Positions 1 through 8,720 of a stretch of DNA of 51,468 nt are shown one piece after another. Within the stretch, counting starts at the first letter, position 1, and every line of letters begins with the position of its first letter. The stretch comes from Chloroflexi bacterium OHK40 (GTDB taxonomy: Bacteria; Chloroflexota; Chloroflexia; Chloroflexales; Chloroflexaceae): NCBI GenBank assembly GCA_004367505.1, contig SFCB01000098.1:1-51468 (forward strand). Reading direction: 5' to 3'. The notes beneath the pieces are model-generated. The model made no database searches. It saw nothing but the letters and a program-made list of their open reading frames with translations, and was not told where the DNA came from. The translations under genes and the position numbers were made by a program.

Positions 1-425
1 CCGAAGCCGATAATCAGCAGCCCGCCGACCAGGGTGAGCGTGTCCAGGTTGTCGAACAGCAGCTGGCTCACGGCCGTCGCCGTGGCGCCCAGCAGAGTCA
101 TGGTCGTCGCGACGCCGAGGAAAAAGGCCAGCGTGGTGAGCACGATCTGCTCGCGGCGCGCCTGGAAGGTATAGGCGAAGTAGGCCGAGAGCACCGGCAG
201 GCAGCAGGGCGAAAGGAAGCTTAACATCCCTGAGATAAAGGCCAGGGGTGCGAGGATCAGCAGGCTGCTGTAGCCGAACGCGCTCGCCGAGTTACCTGGC
301 AGGGCGAGCAGCAACGCCACCGCCGCGCCAACAATGCCGAGCACGACAAGCAAGCTGCGGCGGGTTTGCGGTTCCTGCACAGTAAGCTGTGCCGGGGAGG
401 TCACATCGGTCTCTGTGGAAGCCAT
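1..425 (-). CDS. ccdA: CcdA/DsbD-type thiol-disulfide transmembrane protein, C-terminus cut by window edge
   Basis: About 141 residues are visible from an ATG at 425. A hydrophilic stretch of about 25 residues is followed by a membrane helix, then the CcdA signature GMLSFLSPCCLPVLSAYFAY around residue 75, then two further hydrophobic helices. Family knowledge: CcdA/DsbD proteins carry electrons from cytoplasmic thioredoxin across the membrane to extracytoplasmic thioredoxin-like proteins. The gene starts 11 bases after the stop of the TlpA-like gene on the same strand, so the two are probably co-transcribed and the TlpA-like protein is the likely electron acceptor. The second partner cysteine of the family lies beyond the window edge and cannot be checked. 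Family assignment is secure; exact substrate is inferred. Confidence 0.9.
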   Translation of the reverse strand, partial: MASTETDVTSPAQLTVQEPQTRRSLLVVLGIVGAAVALLLALPGNSASAFGYSSLLILAPLAFISGMLSFLSPCCLPVLSAYFAYTFQARREQIVLTTLAFFLGVATTMTLLGATATAVSQLLFDNLDTLTLVGGLLIIGF

Positions 426-435
426 AGGAAACTTT

Positions 436-1044
436 CTAGGGTTGAAGGGCTAGCAGTTCACGCAGCCCTTCACGGTCAAGCGGGCCGAGATGCTGGGCGC
501 GCACGACGCCCTCGGCGTCAATGACATACGTTGTTGGGAGCACCGTTACCCGGAAGCTGTCGGCGATCAGGCCCGCCGGGTCGATCACGAGCGGGAAGCT
601 GAGGCCGAGCCCGGCGCCAAAGGCCGCGGCGGGTGCCGGCGCCTCGCGCATGTTGACCGCCAGCAGCTCAAAGCCGGCTCCCGCACCCGTCTCGCTGTAC
701 AGCGCCTGAAGCTCCGGCATCTCGGCTTTGCAGGGCACACACCAGGTAGCCCAGAAGTTCAGCACCACCGGCTGGCCGCGCAGGTCGCTCAAGTTTTGGC
801 GCCGCCCGTCGGCAAAGACGACCGAGAAGTCTGGGGCCGGCCTGTCAAGGGCGAACGCCCCGGTGACTGCACTGCCAAGCTCGGCCATAATGACCCGCTC
901 ATCGTGCGCCAGCTGCGGCCACGTGATCGGACGTGGGCGCAGGCCGAGAAAGAGGATCAGACCGCCGACGCTGACGAGCAGCAGCACGCCCAGCGCGATC
1001 AGCAGCTGACGCTTGCCATGGCTGTGTGGGCCTATGTTCCCCAT
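436..1044 (-). CDS. Membrane-anchored TlpA/ResA-like thioredoxin-fold protein
   Basis: The ATG at 1044 gives about 202 residues: a short basic N-terminus, one signal-anchor helix (LLIALGVLLLVSVGGLILFL), then a thioredoxin domain. The active site reads FWATWCVPCKAEMP, a CVPC pair, and the cis-proline loop is seen as VTVLPTTYVID. This is the TlpA/ResA/AhpC-TSA arrangement, which reduces or delivers disulfides outside the cytoplasm, often for cytochrome c or copper-site assembly. An in-frame start 63 bases further upstream adds a segment without a signal-like character and is less likely. It sits 11 bases ahead of the CcdA gene, which would keep it reduced. Partner protein unknown. Confidence 0.9.
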   Translation of the reverse strand: MGNIGPHSHGKRQLLIALGVLLLVSVGGLILFLGLRPRPITWPQLAHDERVIMAELGSAVTGAFALDRPAPDFSVVFADGRRQNLSDLRGQPVVLNFWATWCVPCKAEMPELQALYSETGAGAGFELLAVNMREAPAPAAAFGAGLGLSFPLVIDPAGLIADSFRVTVLPTTYVIDAEGVVRAQHLGPLDREGLRELLALQP

Positions 1045-1169
1045 TACGTTTCTATTGGCTTCTGCAGTATAGACAGCCACCTCATCGTCTACACGACCTC
1101 GTACCACTACAACCCTGTGGCAAGCGACGCGCGCATCCCTCCCTATTGCAGGGTGGGCGGAATATTTCG

Positions 1170-1559
1170 TTAGACGAATTGAGGCGGGGGGAGAAGTGGG
1201 GGAACGCTCGTGCAGGGGTAGGGTTGCACAGCGGCAAGCGGCAGGCGCCGGTTGGGGAGGAGAGCCACCAGCCCAACAACCAGCAAAGGACTGATCATCT
1301 GAGACACGCAGGGGAACGCACAGTATGCCGAAGGGAGCGACGGCGGGTTATCAGACGGCTCGTCGGCGAGCGATCGTACGACGGTGAGCGGCCCAATCAC
1401 CCCAATGGCTTTCGCCGTGTCCTGTGCGTTTGGGGTTACGCAGATGCACAGCGGCCACACAAGGAGCAGCGCAGCGGCGCAGAGCAACACCCTCTGAAGC
1501 TGGGTCGACAGCCCTACGCCGCGTATCCTCCAAATTGTATGTTGCCGTGCCATCCGCAT
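1170..1559 (-). CDS. Small two-helix membrane protein, unknown function
   Basis: From the ATG at 1559 the protein has about 129 residues: a basic N-terminus, a hydrophobic helix (VLLCAAALLLVWPLCICV), a polar middle, a second hydrophobic segment around ISPLLVVGLVALL, and the tail PPLLPPPQFV. A longer in-frame start at 1679 exists but adds a low-quality extension. The protein at 31138-31497 shows the same plan (two helices, paired cysteines near the second helix, tail PPPLLPPPQ), so I regard them as paralogues. The layout recalls small copper-linked membrane proteins of the DUF2946 type, but I cannot claim membership. It lies upstream of the TlpA-CcdA pair on the same strand, 125 bases away, and may be expressed with it. 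Confidence 0.5.
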   Translation of the reverse strand: MRMARQHTIWRIRGVGLSTQLQRVLLCAAALLLVWPLCICVTPNAQDTAKAIGVIGPLTVVRSLADEPSDNPPSLPSAYCAFPCVSQMISPLLVVGLVALLPNRRLPLAAVQPYPCTSVPPLLPPPQFV

Positions 1560-1684
1560 GCTCACAGTATACGGCACAAGGAATAGTGCGGCAACGACGA
1601 TCTTAGACGAATCGGGAATGTTCTTAAGATTGCCGTGATTCGGTGACGGCTGCGTAGACCTATGGGAGCCTGAAGCCACTACTC

Positions 1685-3061
1685 CTACCGTTCCTGATTG
1701 CGCGTGAGTTCCACCTTCAGCCCGTGCTGGGGCCTCAGTGTTATCGACGGCTCCGGCACCACCAGGTAGCCTGGCACAAGCTTGAGGTCAAACTGCTGGG
1801 CGATCGTCGAAAGCAGCAGCGCCGCCTCCATCAGCGCGAAGCTGTTGCCGATGCAGAGTCGCGGCCCGCCACCGAACGGGAAGTACGCGTACTTCGGCAA
1901 TGAGCGCTCAAACGCCTCAGTCCACCGCTCGGGGCGAAATGCGTCTGGTTGATTGTACAGCTCCGGCGAGCGGTGCAGCACCCACTGGCTGAGGCTCACC
2001 TCGGCGCCAGCCGGAATCACGTGCTCACCCACAGGCCAGTCCTCGAGTGTCTCGCGCGAGATCCACCACACTGGCGGGTAGAGCCGCATCGCCTCCTTGA
2101 TGATCTGGTTTGTGTAGGTCAGATGCGGGATATCGGCGAGCGTTGGCGCTCGTCCGGCCAGCACTGTCGCTAGCTCGACACGCAGGCGCGCTGCCGTGGC
2201 CGGGTGGCTTCCCAGGAGATACCAGGCCCAGGACAGGGCGTTTGCGGTGGTTTCGTGGCCGGCGAGGAAAAGCGTGAGTACCTCGTCGCGGAGCTGCGTA
2301 TCGGTCATCTCACTGCCGTCCTCATCGCGCGTGGCCAGCAGCAGGGTCAGCAGGTCGTCGCGCTCCTGCTTGTCGCCGCGGCGCTCCCGGATCAGGCGGT
2401 AGATTAACTGGTCGAGCTGGGCAACCGCCCGATGTAGTCGCTGCTCGCCCGGCACGGGCAGGCGGATCGGGAGGCGGCTGAGGACAGCTCGATATACACT
2501 TGTCATCTGCCGGTTGTATTCCTCCAGCACGGTGTTAAGCGCCTGGCCTACGCTCGCCGCCTCCGCATCGTGGTGCAGATCGACATCGAAGATCGTTTTG
2601 GCGATGATCTCCATCGTCAACTGCATCAGGTCGGCGTGCAGATCGCGTATCTCGCCCACACGCCAGGTCGCAAGCATGCGCCCGGTGTAATTGACCATTA
2701 CACCGGCGTAGCCGGCAATGCGCTGGCGGTGGAATACCGGCTGCATCAGGCGGCGCTGGCGGAGCCAGAAATTGCCCTCGCTCGTCACCAGCCCGTTCCC
2801 AAGCACCCGGTGCATGATCGGGTCGCGCTGATACCCTTTGGCGAAGGTGCGGTTGGTGCTCACAAGCACGTGCTCGATCAATGCCGGATCACTCACGAGG
2901 TATGTATCGCGATGTGGTTCAATCTGTAACCGTACGATCGACCCGTAGTCGCGGACGGCCCCAGTGATAAAGCCAAGTGGGTCGCGACCGAAGTCGGCGA
3001 CATTGCCAAGCCACGGTTTGGGCCTTGGGCCTGCAATGGGGGTCTGCTGCTGTGATGTCAT
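1685..3061 (-). CDS. Cytochrome P450 monooxygenase
   Basis: 458 residues, a full-length P450. Visible motifs in order: I-helix oxygen-binding AGHETTAN around residue 268, K-helix ExxR as EAMR around 323, the PERW motif (FRPERWTEAF), and the haem-ligand loop FPFGGGPRLCIGN with the cysteine near residue 403. The acid-threonine pair in the I-helix marks a true monooxygenase that activates O2, in contrast to the peroxygenase at 12110-13381. No reductase domain is fused and no ferredoxin gene is nearby, so the electron donor is unknown. The sequence resembles the soluble CYP102-like and CYP110-like bacterial group that often acts on fatty acids, but substrate cannot be read from sequence. Confidence 0.93.
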   Translation of the reverse strand: MTSQQQTPIAGPRPKPWLGNVADFGRDPLGFITGAVRDYGSIVRLQIEPHRDTYLVSDPALIEHVLVSTNRTFAKGYQRDPIMHRVLGNGLVTSEGNFWLRQRRLMQPVFHRQRIAGYAGVMVNYTGRMLATWRVGEIRDLHADLMQLTMEIIAKTIFDVDLHHDAEAASVGQALNTVLEEYNRQMTSVYRAVLSRLPIRLPVPGEQRLHRAVAQLDQLIYRLIRERRGDKQERDDLLTLLLATRDEDGSEMTDTQLRDEVLTLFLAGHETTANALSWAWYLLGSHPATAARLRVELATVLAGRAPTLADIPHLTYTNQIIKEAMRLYPPVWWISRETLEDWPVGEHVIPAGAEVSLSQWVLHRSPELYNQPDAFRPERWTEAFERSLPKYAYFPFGGGPRLCIGNSFALMEAALLLSTIAQQFDLKLVPGYLVVPEPSITLRPQHGLKVELTRNQER

Positions 3062-3108
3062 TCCGGCTCTCCTTGCACGAGGAGCGTGTTCTGTCGCTCA
3101 GGACCAGA

Positions 3109-3927
3109 CTAACACCCTGAGGCGGCAATGACTTGAACGGCATGGCTGTTCTTGAAAATCAGCGAGGGGGGTAGACCGAATGTCGCTCGAAACACGCGCG
3201 ATAGGTGGGCTGAGTCGGCGAACCCGGCCGCGTGGGCTGCCTCAGTGAGGGAGGCGCCGCGTGCGCTGACATTCATTGCGAGTTGCAGTCGCTGCCAGAG
3301 CAGGTAGCGCTGCACCGACAGGCCCACCTCGCGACGGAACAGATGGCGGAACCAGCTGGGGGAGAGGTGAACATGCGCGGCAAGGTGCGCGATCGGCTGG
3401 GGGTAATCGACCAGGAACTGTGGGGTCACCCTTGACAGTGCGGCGGCGATACGGGGGTCATTGCTTCCTTCAATCCCTTTTGCTCCGAGCAGCGCCTGGA
3501 GGAGCTCACTCAGTAACGTACATGCGGCGTGCGCGTCCGGCATCTCAGCCCAGCATGTCAGAATGCCGGGGAGGAGCACACTCAGTTGCTCACTGGGAAG
3601 CTCAGGCAATGCTCCGGTGGCCGTTGCGCGAAGGCGGCGTGCCAATGCGGCAAGCGCGAGCGACTCGCTCCAGAGAAAGAGCGAGGGGATGTCGGCCGCG
3701 TCCACCTGATGGAGAACGTCCGGCCCTACGATGAAGCTCCGCTGCGCGATGTACGGCTCGTGCGCCTGAGTTCGTACCTGTAATGGTGCGTCCAGACTGA
3801 TGCCGACTTGGACGGCGTGGTGACGGTGGAGGGTCGAGGGCAGACCCATCCCCAGGTAGATCGCCTGGCCGGGCCACAGGATAAGCGATGCCCGCTCAAC
3901 TAAAAAGCTCAAGCGCTCCACTTTCAA
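3109..3927 (-). CDS. AraC-family transcriptional regulator
   Basis: About 272 residues. The N-terminal half is a cupin-like sensing domain (YLGMGLPSTLHRHHAVQV), the C-terminal 100 residues are a double helix-turn-helix: the first around SPSWFRHLFRREVGLS, the second around TEAAHAAGFADSAHLSRVFR, followed by the family ending FGLPPS. The start is uncertain: TTG at 3927 and GTG at 3921 both overlap the 3' end of cadD by about 25-32 bases, showing translational coupling with that gene. It is the last gene of the cadmium-type operon running down from 9162. The effector is unknown; membership in a metal operon is the only hint. Confidence 0.85.
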   Translation of the reverse strand: MKVERLSFLVERASLILWPGQAIYLGMGLPSTLHRHHAVQVGISLDAPLQVRTQAHEPYIAQRSFIVGPDVLHQVDAADIPSLFLWSESLALAALARRLRATATGALPELPSEQLSVLLPGILTCWAEMPDAHAACTLLSELLQALLGAKGIEGSNDPRIAAALSRVTPQFLVDYPQPIAHLAAHVHLSPSWFRHLFRREVGLSVQRYLLWQRLQLAMNVSARGASLTEAAHAAGFADSAHLSRVFRATFGLPPSLIFKNSHAVQVIAASGC

Positions 3928-4520
3928 TCAGGATGGTCACCCCGATCCCCATCAGGACGAAGGGCATGAGGAGGCGTCCATAGCGGCGCAAGGGTCCGGC
4001 TGTGACCGGGTTCTCCGCCAGCCAATCAGCGATGAAGCACCAGACACGAACCATGAGTAGAAGAACGACGATAATGATCACCATCTCCGTCATCCCGCCA
4101 GCAGCAAAGAGTGGGGTGTAGACGGCAAGATTATCGCTGCCGTTGGCCATCGTTACGGTTGCAATGCTGGACGCCTGTGGACTCAACCAGCCCAACCGCC
4201 TGCGACGAACAATGCCGGGTGGGTCAGAGCCTGGGGTGTCAGCCCTCACCTGCTGTTCTGCTTGCTCGTCGGCTTGGCGCAACAACAGCAACTCCCGAAC
4301 GCCGAGCAGGATGGGCAAGATGCCGAGCAAGCCGACATACTGGCGCGGGATCAACAAACTGCCCAGATACCCGAGCACACTGATGAACACGAGTACGGCA
4401 AACCCAAGATACTGACCAACGACAATATTTCTTTCCTGTTGAGGATCGTTGTTTGCCTGTGAGAAGTACAGCATCAAGAGGAACAGATCATCCAGATTCG
4501 TGGCGGCAAACGCCCCACTC

Positions 4521-4549
4521 GAGTCTGTCAAGTAGGCTGTGTAAACGGC
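4521..4549 (+). repeat. Left terminal inverted repeat of the IS256-family element
   Basis: Begins GAGTCTGT at the cadD junction and contains GGCTGTGTAAACGGC. It pairs with 5922-5950 read on the other strand at 22 of 29 positions. Confidence 0.8.
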
Positions 4550-4553
4550 TTCC

Positions 4554-5855
4554 TTATCGGTTGACCGGAAAGCGGCCGTCGAAGCGGATGGCGAGCTGGT
4601 TGAGGATGCAGGCCCAATTCTGGGGCGGCATCGTCCATTTGCGAGTGATATCCCGTGTGACCAGGAACAGCAGCTTGCGGGCCGCCTCAGCGGTCGGGAA
4701 GGCCCCTTTGGTCTTGGTCACCTTACGCAGTTGCCGGTTGTAGCCCTCAATCGAGTTGGTCGTGTAAATCAGTCGGCGGATATCGGGCGGGTACTCGAAC
4801 ATCGTCGCCAGGTCCTCCCAGTTCGTCTCCCAGGAGCGTACGGCAATCGCGTACTTTGGGCCCCACGCCTCGGAGAGCTGCAAGAGCGCCGTCTCGGCTG
4901 CCTCCCTGGTCGGGGCCTGGTAGATCTTCCGCAGATCGCGCACGAAGGCCTTACGGTCTGTCCAAGTCACGTAGCTCAGGCTCTGACGGATCTGGTGAAT
5001 GATGCAGCGCTGGATGTGGGTCTTGGGGAAGACTGCTTGGATAGCCGCCTTGAAGCCAGTCAGCCCATCCACACACGCCAGGAAAATGTCCTGCACCCCT
5101 CGAGCCTGCAAATCGGTCACCACAGTCAGCCAGAAATTGGCGCCCTCCGCGCCGTCGCCAACCCAGTGGCCCAGCACGTCGCGCTGACCCTCAAGGTCGA
5201 TACCCAACACCACATACACGGCCGTATTCTGTACTTTGCCGTCGCGCCGGAGCTTAAAGTGGATTGCGTCCAGGTAGATGATGGGGTAAATCTCTGCCAA
5301 CGGCCGGTTCTGCCAGCTTTCCACCAGCTCCCAGACCTTGTCGGTCACGGTGCTCAGCGTGCCAGGCGAAACCTCCACGCCGTAGACGTCCTTGAGCGTG
5401 GCTTGAATGTCGCGCAGCGAGAGGCCCTTGGCGTACAAGGCGATGATTTTGTCCTCCAACTCGTTGGTGCTGGTCTGATAAGGTTCCAGCAAGGGCGAGT
5501 GGAAGCTCCCGTTCCGGTCCCGTGGAACGGTGATAGTGGTATCGCCGGCCGAGGTGCGCAAGCTGCGCGTACGCTTGCCGTTGCGACTGTTGCCCGAGTT
5601 GCGGCCCTCGGCCGCGTAGGGCTCGTAGCCGAGATGGGCGGTCAGTTCTGCCTCGAGCATCTGCTCAAGCGTCGTGGCGAACAGGCGCGCGAAGATACCC
5701 TCCTTGCCGAAGAAGTCGTCCAGGTTCTTGGCACTAGCCAGCTCCTGCTGGATGCGTTCGACTGAGGGCATTGCCGGCAGGTCCGCCGCAGGGGTTTCGC
5801 TGTGAGCGGGTGCGGGCGTCTGCTGCGCCGCCTTTGCCCGTCGTGTGTCAGCCAT
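4554..5855 (-). CDS. IS256-family (mutator-type) DDE transposase
   Basis: 433 residues, normal length for the family. The N-terminal half carries the family region GKEGIFARLFATTLEQMLE and the HTH-like LSLRDIQATLKDVYG. Catalytic acidic residues are visible as YLDAIHF (first Asp, near residue 196), CVDGLTGF (second Asp, near 261) and TNSIEGYNRQLRK (Glu, near 367), with the CIIHQIR block after the second Asp. The frame is intact and ends 5 bases inside the left inverted repeat, so the element may still be active. It catalyses cut-and-paste or copy transposition of its own IS. Confidence 0.97.
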   Translation of the reverse strand: MADTRRAKAAQQTPAPAHSETPAADLPAMPSVERIQQELASAKNLDDFFGKEGIFARLFATTLEQMLEAELTAHLGYEPYAAEGRNSGNSRNGKRTRSLRTSAGDTTITVPRDRNGSFHSPLLEPYQTSTNELEDKIIALYAKGLSLRDIQATLKDVYGVEVSPGTLSTVTDKVWELVESWQNRPLAEIYPIIYLDAIHFKLRRDGKVQNTAVYVVLGIDLEGQRDVLGHWVGDGAEGANFWLTVVTDLQARGVQDIFLACVDGLTGFKAAIQAVFPKTHIQRCIIHQIRQSLSYVTWTDRKAFVRDLRKIYQAPTREAAETALLQLSEAWGPKYAIAVRSWETNWEDLATMFEYPPDIRRLIYTTNSIEGYNRQLRKVTKTKGAFPTAEAARKLLFLVTRDITRKWTMPPQNWACILNQLAIRFDGRFPVNR

Positions 5856-5921
5856 GGTGTCATTCCTTTTCTCGCCGGCAAAGGGCAGTAGTATACCCTG
5901 AACTGGCTCGGCGTAGAACGC

Positions 5922-5950
5922 ACCGCTTACACAACTTATTTTACAGTCTC
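5922..5950 (-). repeat. Right terminal inverted repeat of the IS256-family element
   Basis: On the minus strand it begins GAGACTGT and contains AAGTTGTGTAAGCGGT. The bases 5951-5958 (CGCCACTC) next to it are the cleaner copy of the target-site duplication. Confidence 0.8.
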
Positions 5951-6051
5951 CGCCACTCCTGAAATCACCGCCCCCAATATAGGATTCACTGTTGCCACTA
6001 CTCCTTGCTCACGCACCGCTCGCACGAGGACTTTCCTCGCCCCGGCACCTC

Positions 6052-6723
6052 TCACCCATCACGGCGCAGCACCGCGCTGAAGTCGGTCCTCGGGAGGAGG
6101 CGACCCGTACGTTCCGTATAGATACGATAGTCGTCGCCAAATCGGGCAGTCATCATGGACTCCTCGGCGGCAATACGCCTGAGGATCACCCAGGAAGCCA
6201 CACCCGCCGGCCCAATAATCACGCTGTTCGCGGTGGTCAGGGCGCTGCCGGCAAAGAACATGAGGAACGCCGTGTACATCGGGTGGCGCACCCATCGGTA
6301 CGGGCCGTCGATGACGAGCCGGTGCTGATCCTGCAGTTCAAGGTTGGGCGACCAGGCGCGGCCCAGGGTTTGATGTGTCCACGCCAGGAGCGGTAGGCTT
6401 GCAAAGCCGAGCGCGGCGCCGGCCCAACGCAGCCAGCCCGGTATCGGCAGGGCATAGCGCTGCACGCGCTGGGGTGCTGCGAGGTAGCGCCAGACCGACA
6501 GGATGATCAGCGGGCCTAGAGCAACGCGCGTCGCAACACTGAGCCGATCCTCGTACGTTGTCAGCGCGGCCCAGCGCCGCTTCAGCCCGCTGATGCTCGC
6601 CCGCTGTCGCGCTCGTGGCTTCGCGCGGCGTCTTGAGACCACTAGCAAGCTTGCGACCCTGATCGCGACAAACGGGATCAGAACCGCCACAAAGCTGCGC
6701 CGAAACCATCGTTCTGTGTCCAC
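6052..6723 (-). CDS. CzcN-like isoprenylcysteine-methyltransferase-family membrane protein
   Basis: 223 residues with about four to five hydrophobic helices and the PEMT/ICMT signature near the C-terminus: DGPYRWVRHPMYTAFLM, then EESMMTARFGDDYRIY and TGRLLPR. Members of this family bind S-adenosylmethionine at the membrane. The CzcN and NccN proteins of metal-resistance operons belong to it, though their reaction is not settled. Here it follows the P-type ATPase by 23 bases and precedes the interrupted cadD, so it fits the CzcN role. A second copy lies at 22483-23097. The substrate is not predictable. Confidence 0.85.
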   Translation of the reverse strand: MDTERWFRRSFVAVLIPFVAIRVASLLVVSRRRAKPRARQRASISGLKRRWAALTTYEDRLSVATRVALGPLIILSVWRYLAAPQRVQRYALPIPGWLRWAGAALGFASLPLLAWTHQTLGRAWSPNLELQDQHRLVIDGPYRWVRHPMYTAFLMFFAGSALTTANSVIIGPAGVASWVILRRIAAEESMMTARFGDDYRIYTERTGRLLPRTDFSAVLRRDG

Positions 6724-6746
6724 GTTGTTCTCCTGGCTGTGCGCTG

Positions 6747-8699
6747 CTATGCTTGATGGCGGGCAACACGCAATCCATTCGCGACGGCGATCAGCTCGCT
6801 GGCCTCGTGGGCGAACACGGCTGCGGTAATACCGATTAGCCCGAGCACGGCGCCGGGGATCAGAACGGCTAGTACCGCCAGCGAAAAGATAATGTTCTGC
6901 ACGCTGATGCCCTGGCTGCGCTGGGCTAGCCGCAGGGCGTAGGCGACCTTGGTCGGGTCATCACCCATCAAGGCCACGTCAGCGGCCTCGATGGCGGCGT
7001 CCGTACCTGCCGTGCCCATCGCCAGCCCTACGGTTGCTGTCGCCAGGGCAGGCGCGTCGTTGATGCCGTCGCCGGTCATCGCTGCCGGGCCGTAGGTTTG
7101 CTCTAGCTCCTTGATCGCGGCTACTTTGTCATCGGGCTTGAGATCGGCGCGCACCTCATCGATTCCCAGCTCGGCCGCGATGGCCTGTGCCGTGCGGGCG
7201 TTGTCGCCGGTCAGCATCGCCACCTTCAGCCCCATCTGATGGAGCTCTGCAATAGCGTGCTTTGCCTCGGGCCGCGGCTCATCGCGGATGGCCAGCAGCC
7301 CCTCGGCCGCCTGCGCTGTGCCGACGAGCACCACTGTCTTGCCCTGAGCCTGCAGCCGCTCAATGTCCGCTGTAAGGCTGGCGAGGCCGACGCCGAGTTG
7401 GGCGAACAGCGCGGGGCTGCCGATATGCACCGTCCGGCCATCAACAAGCGCACGCGCTCCGGCACCCGTCAGCGACTGGAAGTCATCGGCACGAACAGGC
7501 TCCAGCCCTTCACTTGCTGCGCGATCGACGATTGCTCGTGCCAGCGGGTGCTCGCTGAAACGCTCGATGCCGGCTGCCACGCGCAGCACCGCGTCGGGCT
7601 GGCCTCCTGGCGCAAGTATGTCTGTGACCACCGGCTTGCCACGGGTGAGCGTGCCGGTCTTGTCAAAGGCGAGCACCCTCACCCTGGCCAGGTTCTCCAG
7701 ATGGACACCGCCCTTGATGAGCACGCCTGAGCGGCCCGCGCGACCGATGGCGGCCGCAACGGCCACCGGCGTGGACATGACCAGGGCGCAGGGCGCGGCC
7801 GCAACCAGCAGCACCACGGCCCGGTACGACCAGGTATCGGCGTCCCAGCCGATCAGGCGCGGCACCACCAGCAGGAGCAGGGCCGCCACAAGCACGATCG
7901 GGCTGTAGCGGTTGCCAAAGCGATCAATCCAGCGCTGTGCGCCCGACTTGACGCCCTGCGCCTCCTCAACCAGGTGGATGATCTTCTGCAGCGAGTTCGA
8001 GGCAAAGGTGGTGGTCGCACGCACGGTCAAGGCACCTGTGGTGTTGATCGTGCCGGCGAAGACCTTCGCGCCGACGCCTTTCTCCACTGGCACAGACTCG
8101 CCCGTCACTGCCGCCTCGTCCAGGCTGCTGGCCCCTGTGATGATTTCGCCGTCGGTCGGCACCCGCTCACCTGGCCGGACCAGGAACAGGTCGTCCATCT
8201 GTAGCTGCTCGGCCGGAATGCGCTCCTCGCGCCCCTCGCCGAGCCGTGTTGCCGTCTCGGGGGCCAGATCGAGCAGCGCGCGGATGGCATTGCGCGTGCG
8301 GGCGTAGGTGTACTCCTCGATTGCCTCAGCACCAGCGAAGAGAAAGACCAGGAAGGCCGCCTCGAAGTACTCCCCCAGGATGATGGCACCGATAGTCGCG
8401 AAGGCCATGAGCGCCTCGATGCCGACCTCGCGCTCCTCGATGAACTCCTCGATACCCTCGCGCACCCAGTAGTAGCCACCAATAAGGATAGCCAGGCCGA
8501 ACAGGACCAGCGGCAGATAGTCAGGCACAGCGAAGCGCCCGAGGAGCCAGCCGAGAAATAGTAGAGCACCTGAGATGAGCGCGTTGCGCATCGGGGGGAA
8601 GGCGAACCAGGGGCCGCTAAATCCCTCCTCGCGCTCCTCGTCTTCCCCGTGCTCGTCAGCCTCAATTTCTTGCACGGTTCGCGTGGTTTCGTCACGCAT
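6747..8699 (-). CDS. P1B-type metal-transporting ATPase without metal-binding domain, APC motif
   Basis: 650 residues. An acidic N-terminus without an HMA domain is followed by paired helices, the actuator loop (AAVTGESVPVEKG), the transmembrane metal motif AAPCALVMSTPVA, phosphorylation site DKTGTLTRGKP, the ATP-binding SEHPLARA, hinge TGDGINDAPA, and a last helix region with FAHEASELIAVANGLR. Absence of an HMA domain, a short length and an HE motif in the last helices are P1B-4 features (Co/Fe/Zn/Cd exporters), where SPC is usual; here it is APC. It follows a CadC-like ArsR gene and precedes czcN-like and cadD genes. An operator-like site lies directly upstream at 8721-8739. Likely exports a divalent metal such as Cd, Zn or Co; which one is inference. 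Confidence 0.93.
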   Translation of the reverse strand: MRDETTRTVQEIEADEHGEDEEREEGFSGPWFAFPPMRNALISGALLFLGWLLGRFAVPDYLPLVLFGLAILIGGYYWVREGIEEFIEEREVGIEALMAFATIGAIILGEYFEAAFLVFLFAGAEAIEEYTYARTRNAIRALLDLAPETATRLGEGREERIPAEQLQMDDLFLVRPGERVPTDGEIITGASSLDEAAVTGESVPVEKGVGAKVFAGTINTTGALTVRATTTFASNSLQKIIHLVEEAQGVKSGAQRWIDRFGNRYSPIVLVAALLLLVVPRLIGWDADTWSYRAVVLLVAAAPCALVMSTPVAVAAAIGRAGRSGVLIKGGVHLENLARVRVLAFDKTGTLTRGKPVVTDILAPGGQPDAVLRVAAGIERFSEHPLARAIVDRAASEGLEPVRADDFQSLTGAGARALVDGRTVHIGSPALFAQLGVGLASLTADIERLQAQGKTVVLVGTAQAAEGLLAIRDEPRPEAKHAIAELHQMGLKVAMLTGDNARTAQAIAAELGIDEVRADLKPDDKVAAIKELEQTYGPAAMTGDGINDAPALATATVGLAMGTAGTDAAIEAADVALMGDDPTKVAYALRLAQRSQGISVQNIIFSLAVLAVLIPGAVLGLIGITAAVFAHEASELIAVANGLRVARHQA

Positions 8700-8720
8700 A
8701 GCGCACTTCCCTTCTCACAA

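Larger units (their letters stand above)
4521..5950 (-). mobile_element. IS256-family insertion sequence, about 1430 bp
   Basis: Bounded by 29-base imperfect terminal inverted repeats (4521-4549 and 5922-5950, 22 of 29 positions identical, both with GTGTAA and CGG cores). It holds a single transposase gene on the minus strand. Flanking bases give an 8-base target duplication, CGCCACTC at 5951-5958, against CGCCCCACTC at 4511-4520, where two C bases appear to have been gained. An 8-base duplication is usual for IS256. The IS sits inside cadD. Confidence 0.88.
3896..5989 (-). pseudogene. cadD: CadD-family cadmium transporter gene, split by an IS256-type insertion
   Basis: The 3' part (3896-4520) encodes a CadD-family membrane protein: FAATNLDDLFLLMLYFSQ at the first helix, a polar middle loop, and the conserved ANGSDNLAVYTPLFA helix. 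The 5' part lies on the other side of the IS: a GTG at 5989, with AAGGAG 11 bases before it, encodes VNPILGAVISGVA and then runs into the IS. Removing the IS and one copy of the 8-base target duplication joins the two in frame as VISGVAFAATNLDD, a normal CadD first helix. The left target copy now has two extra C bases, which would also shift frame. A TTG at 4531 could still start a shortened product, but it would lose part of helix 1. Confidence 0.85.

Noticed and set aside
1026-1586. 186-codon plus-strand open frame
   Set aside because: No similarity or start signal; the minus strand holds the small membrane protein paralogous to 31138-31497.
4527-5945. IS ends placed at the GGCTGTGTAA cores only
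   Set aside because: Extending outward to GAG(T/A)CTGT improves the inverted-repeat match to 22 of 29 and yields an 8-base target duplication.
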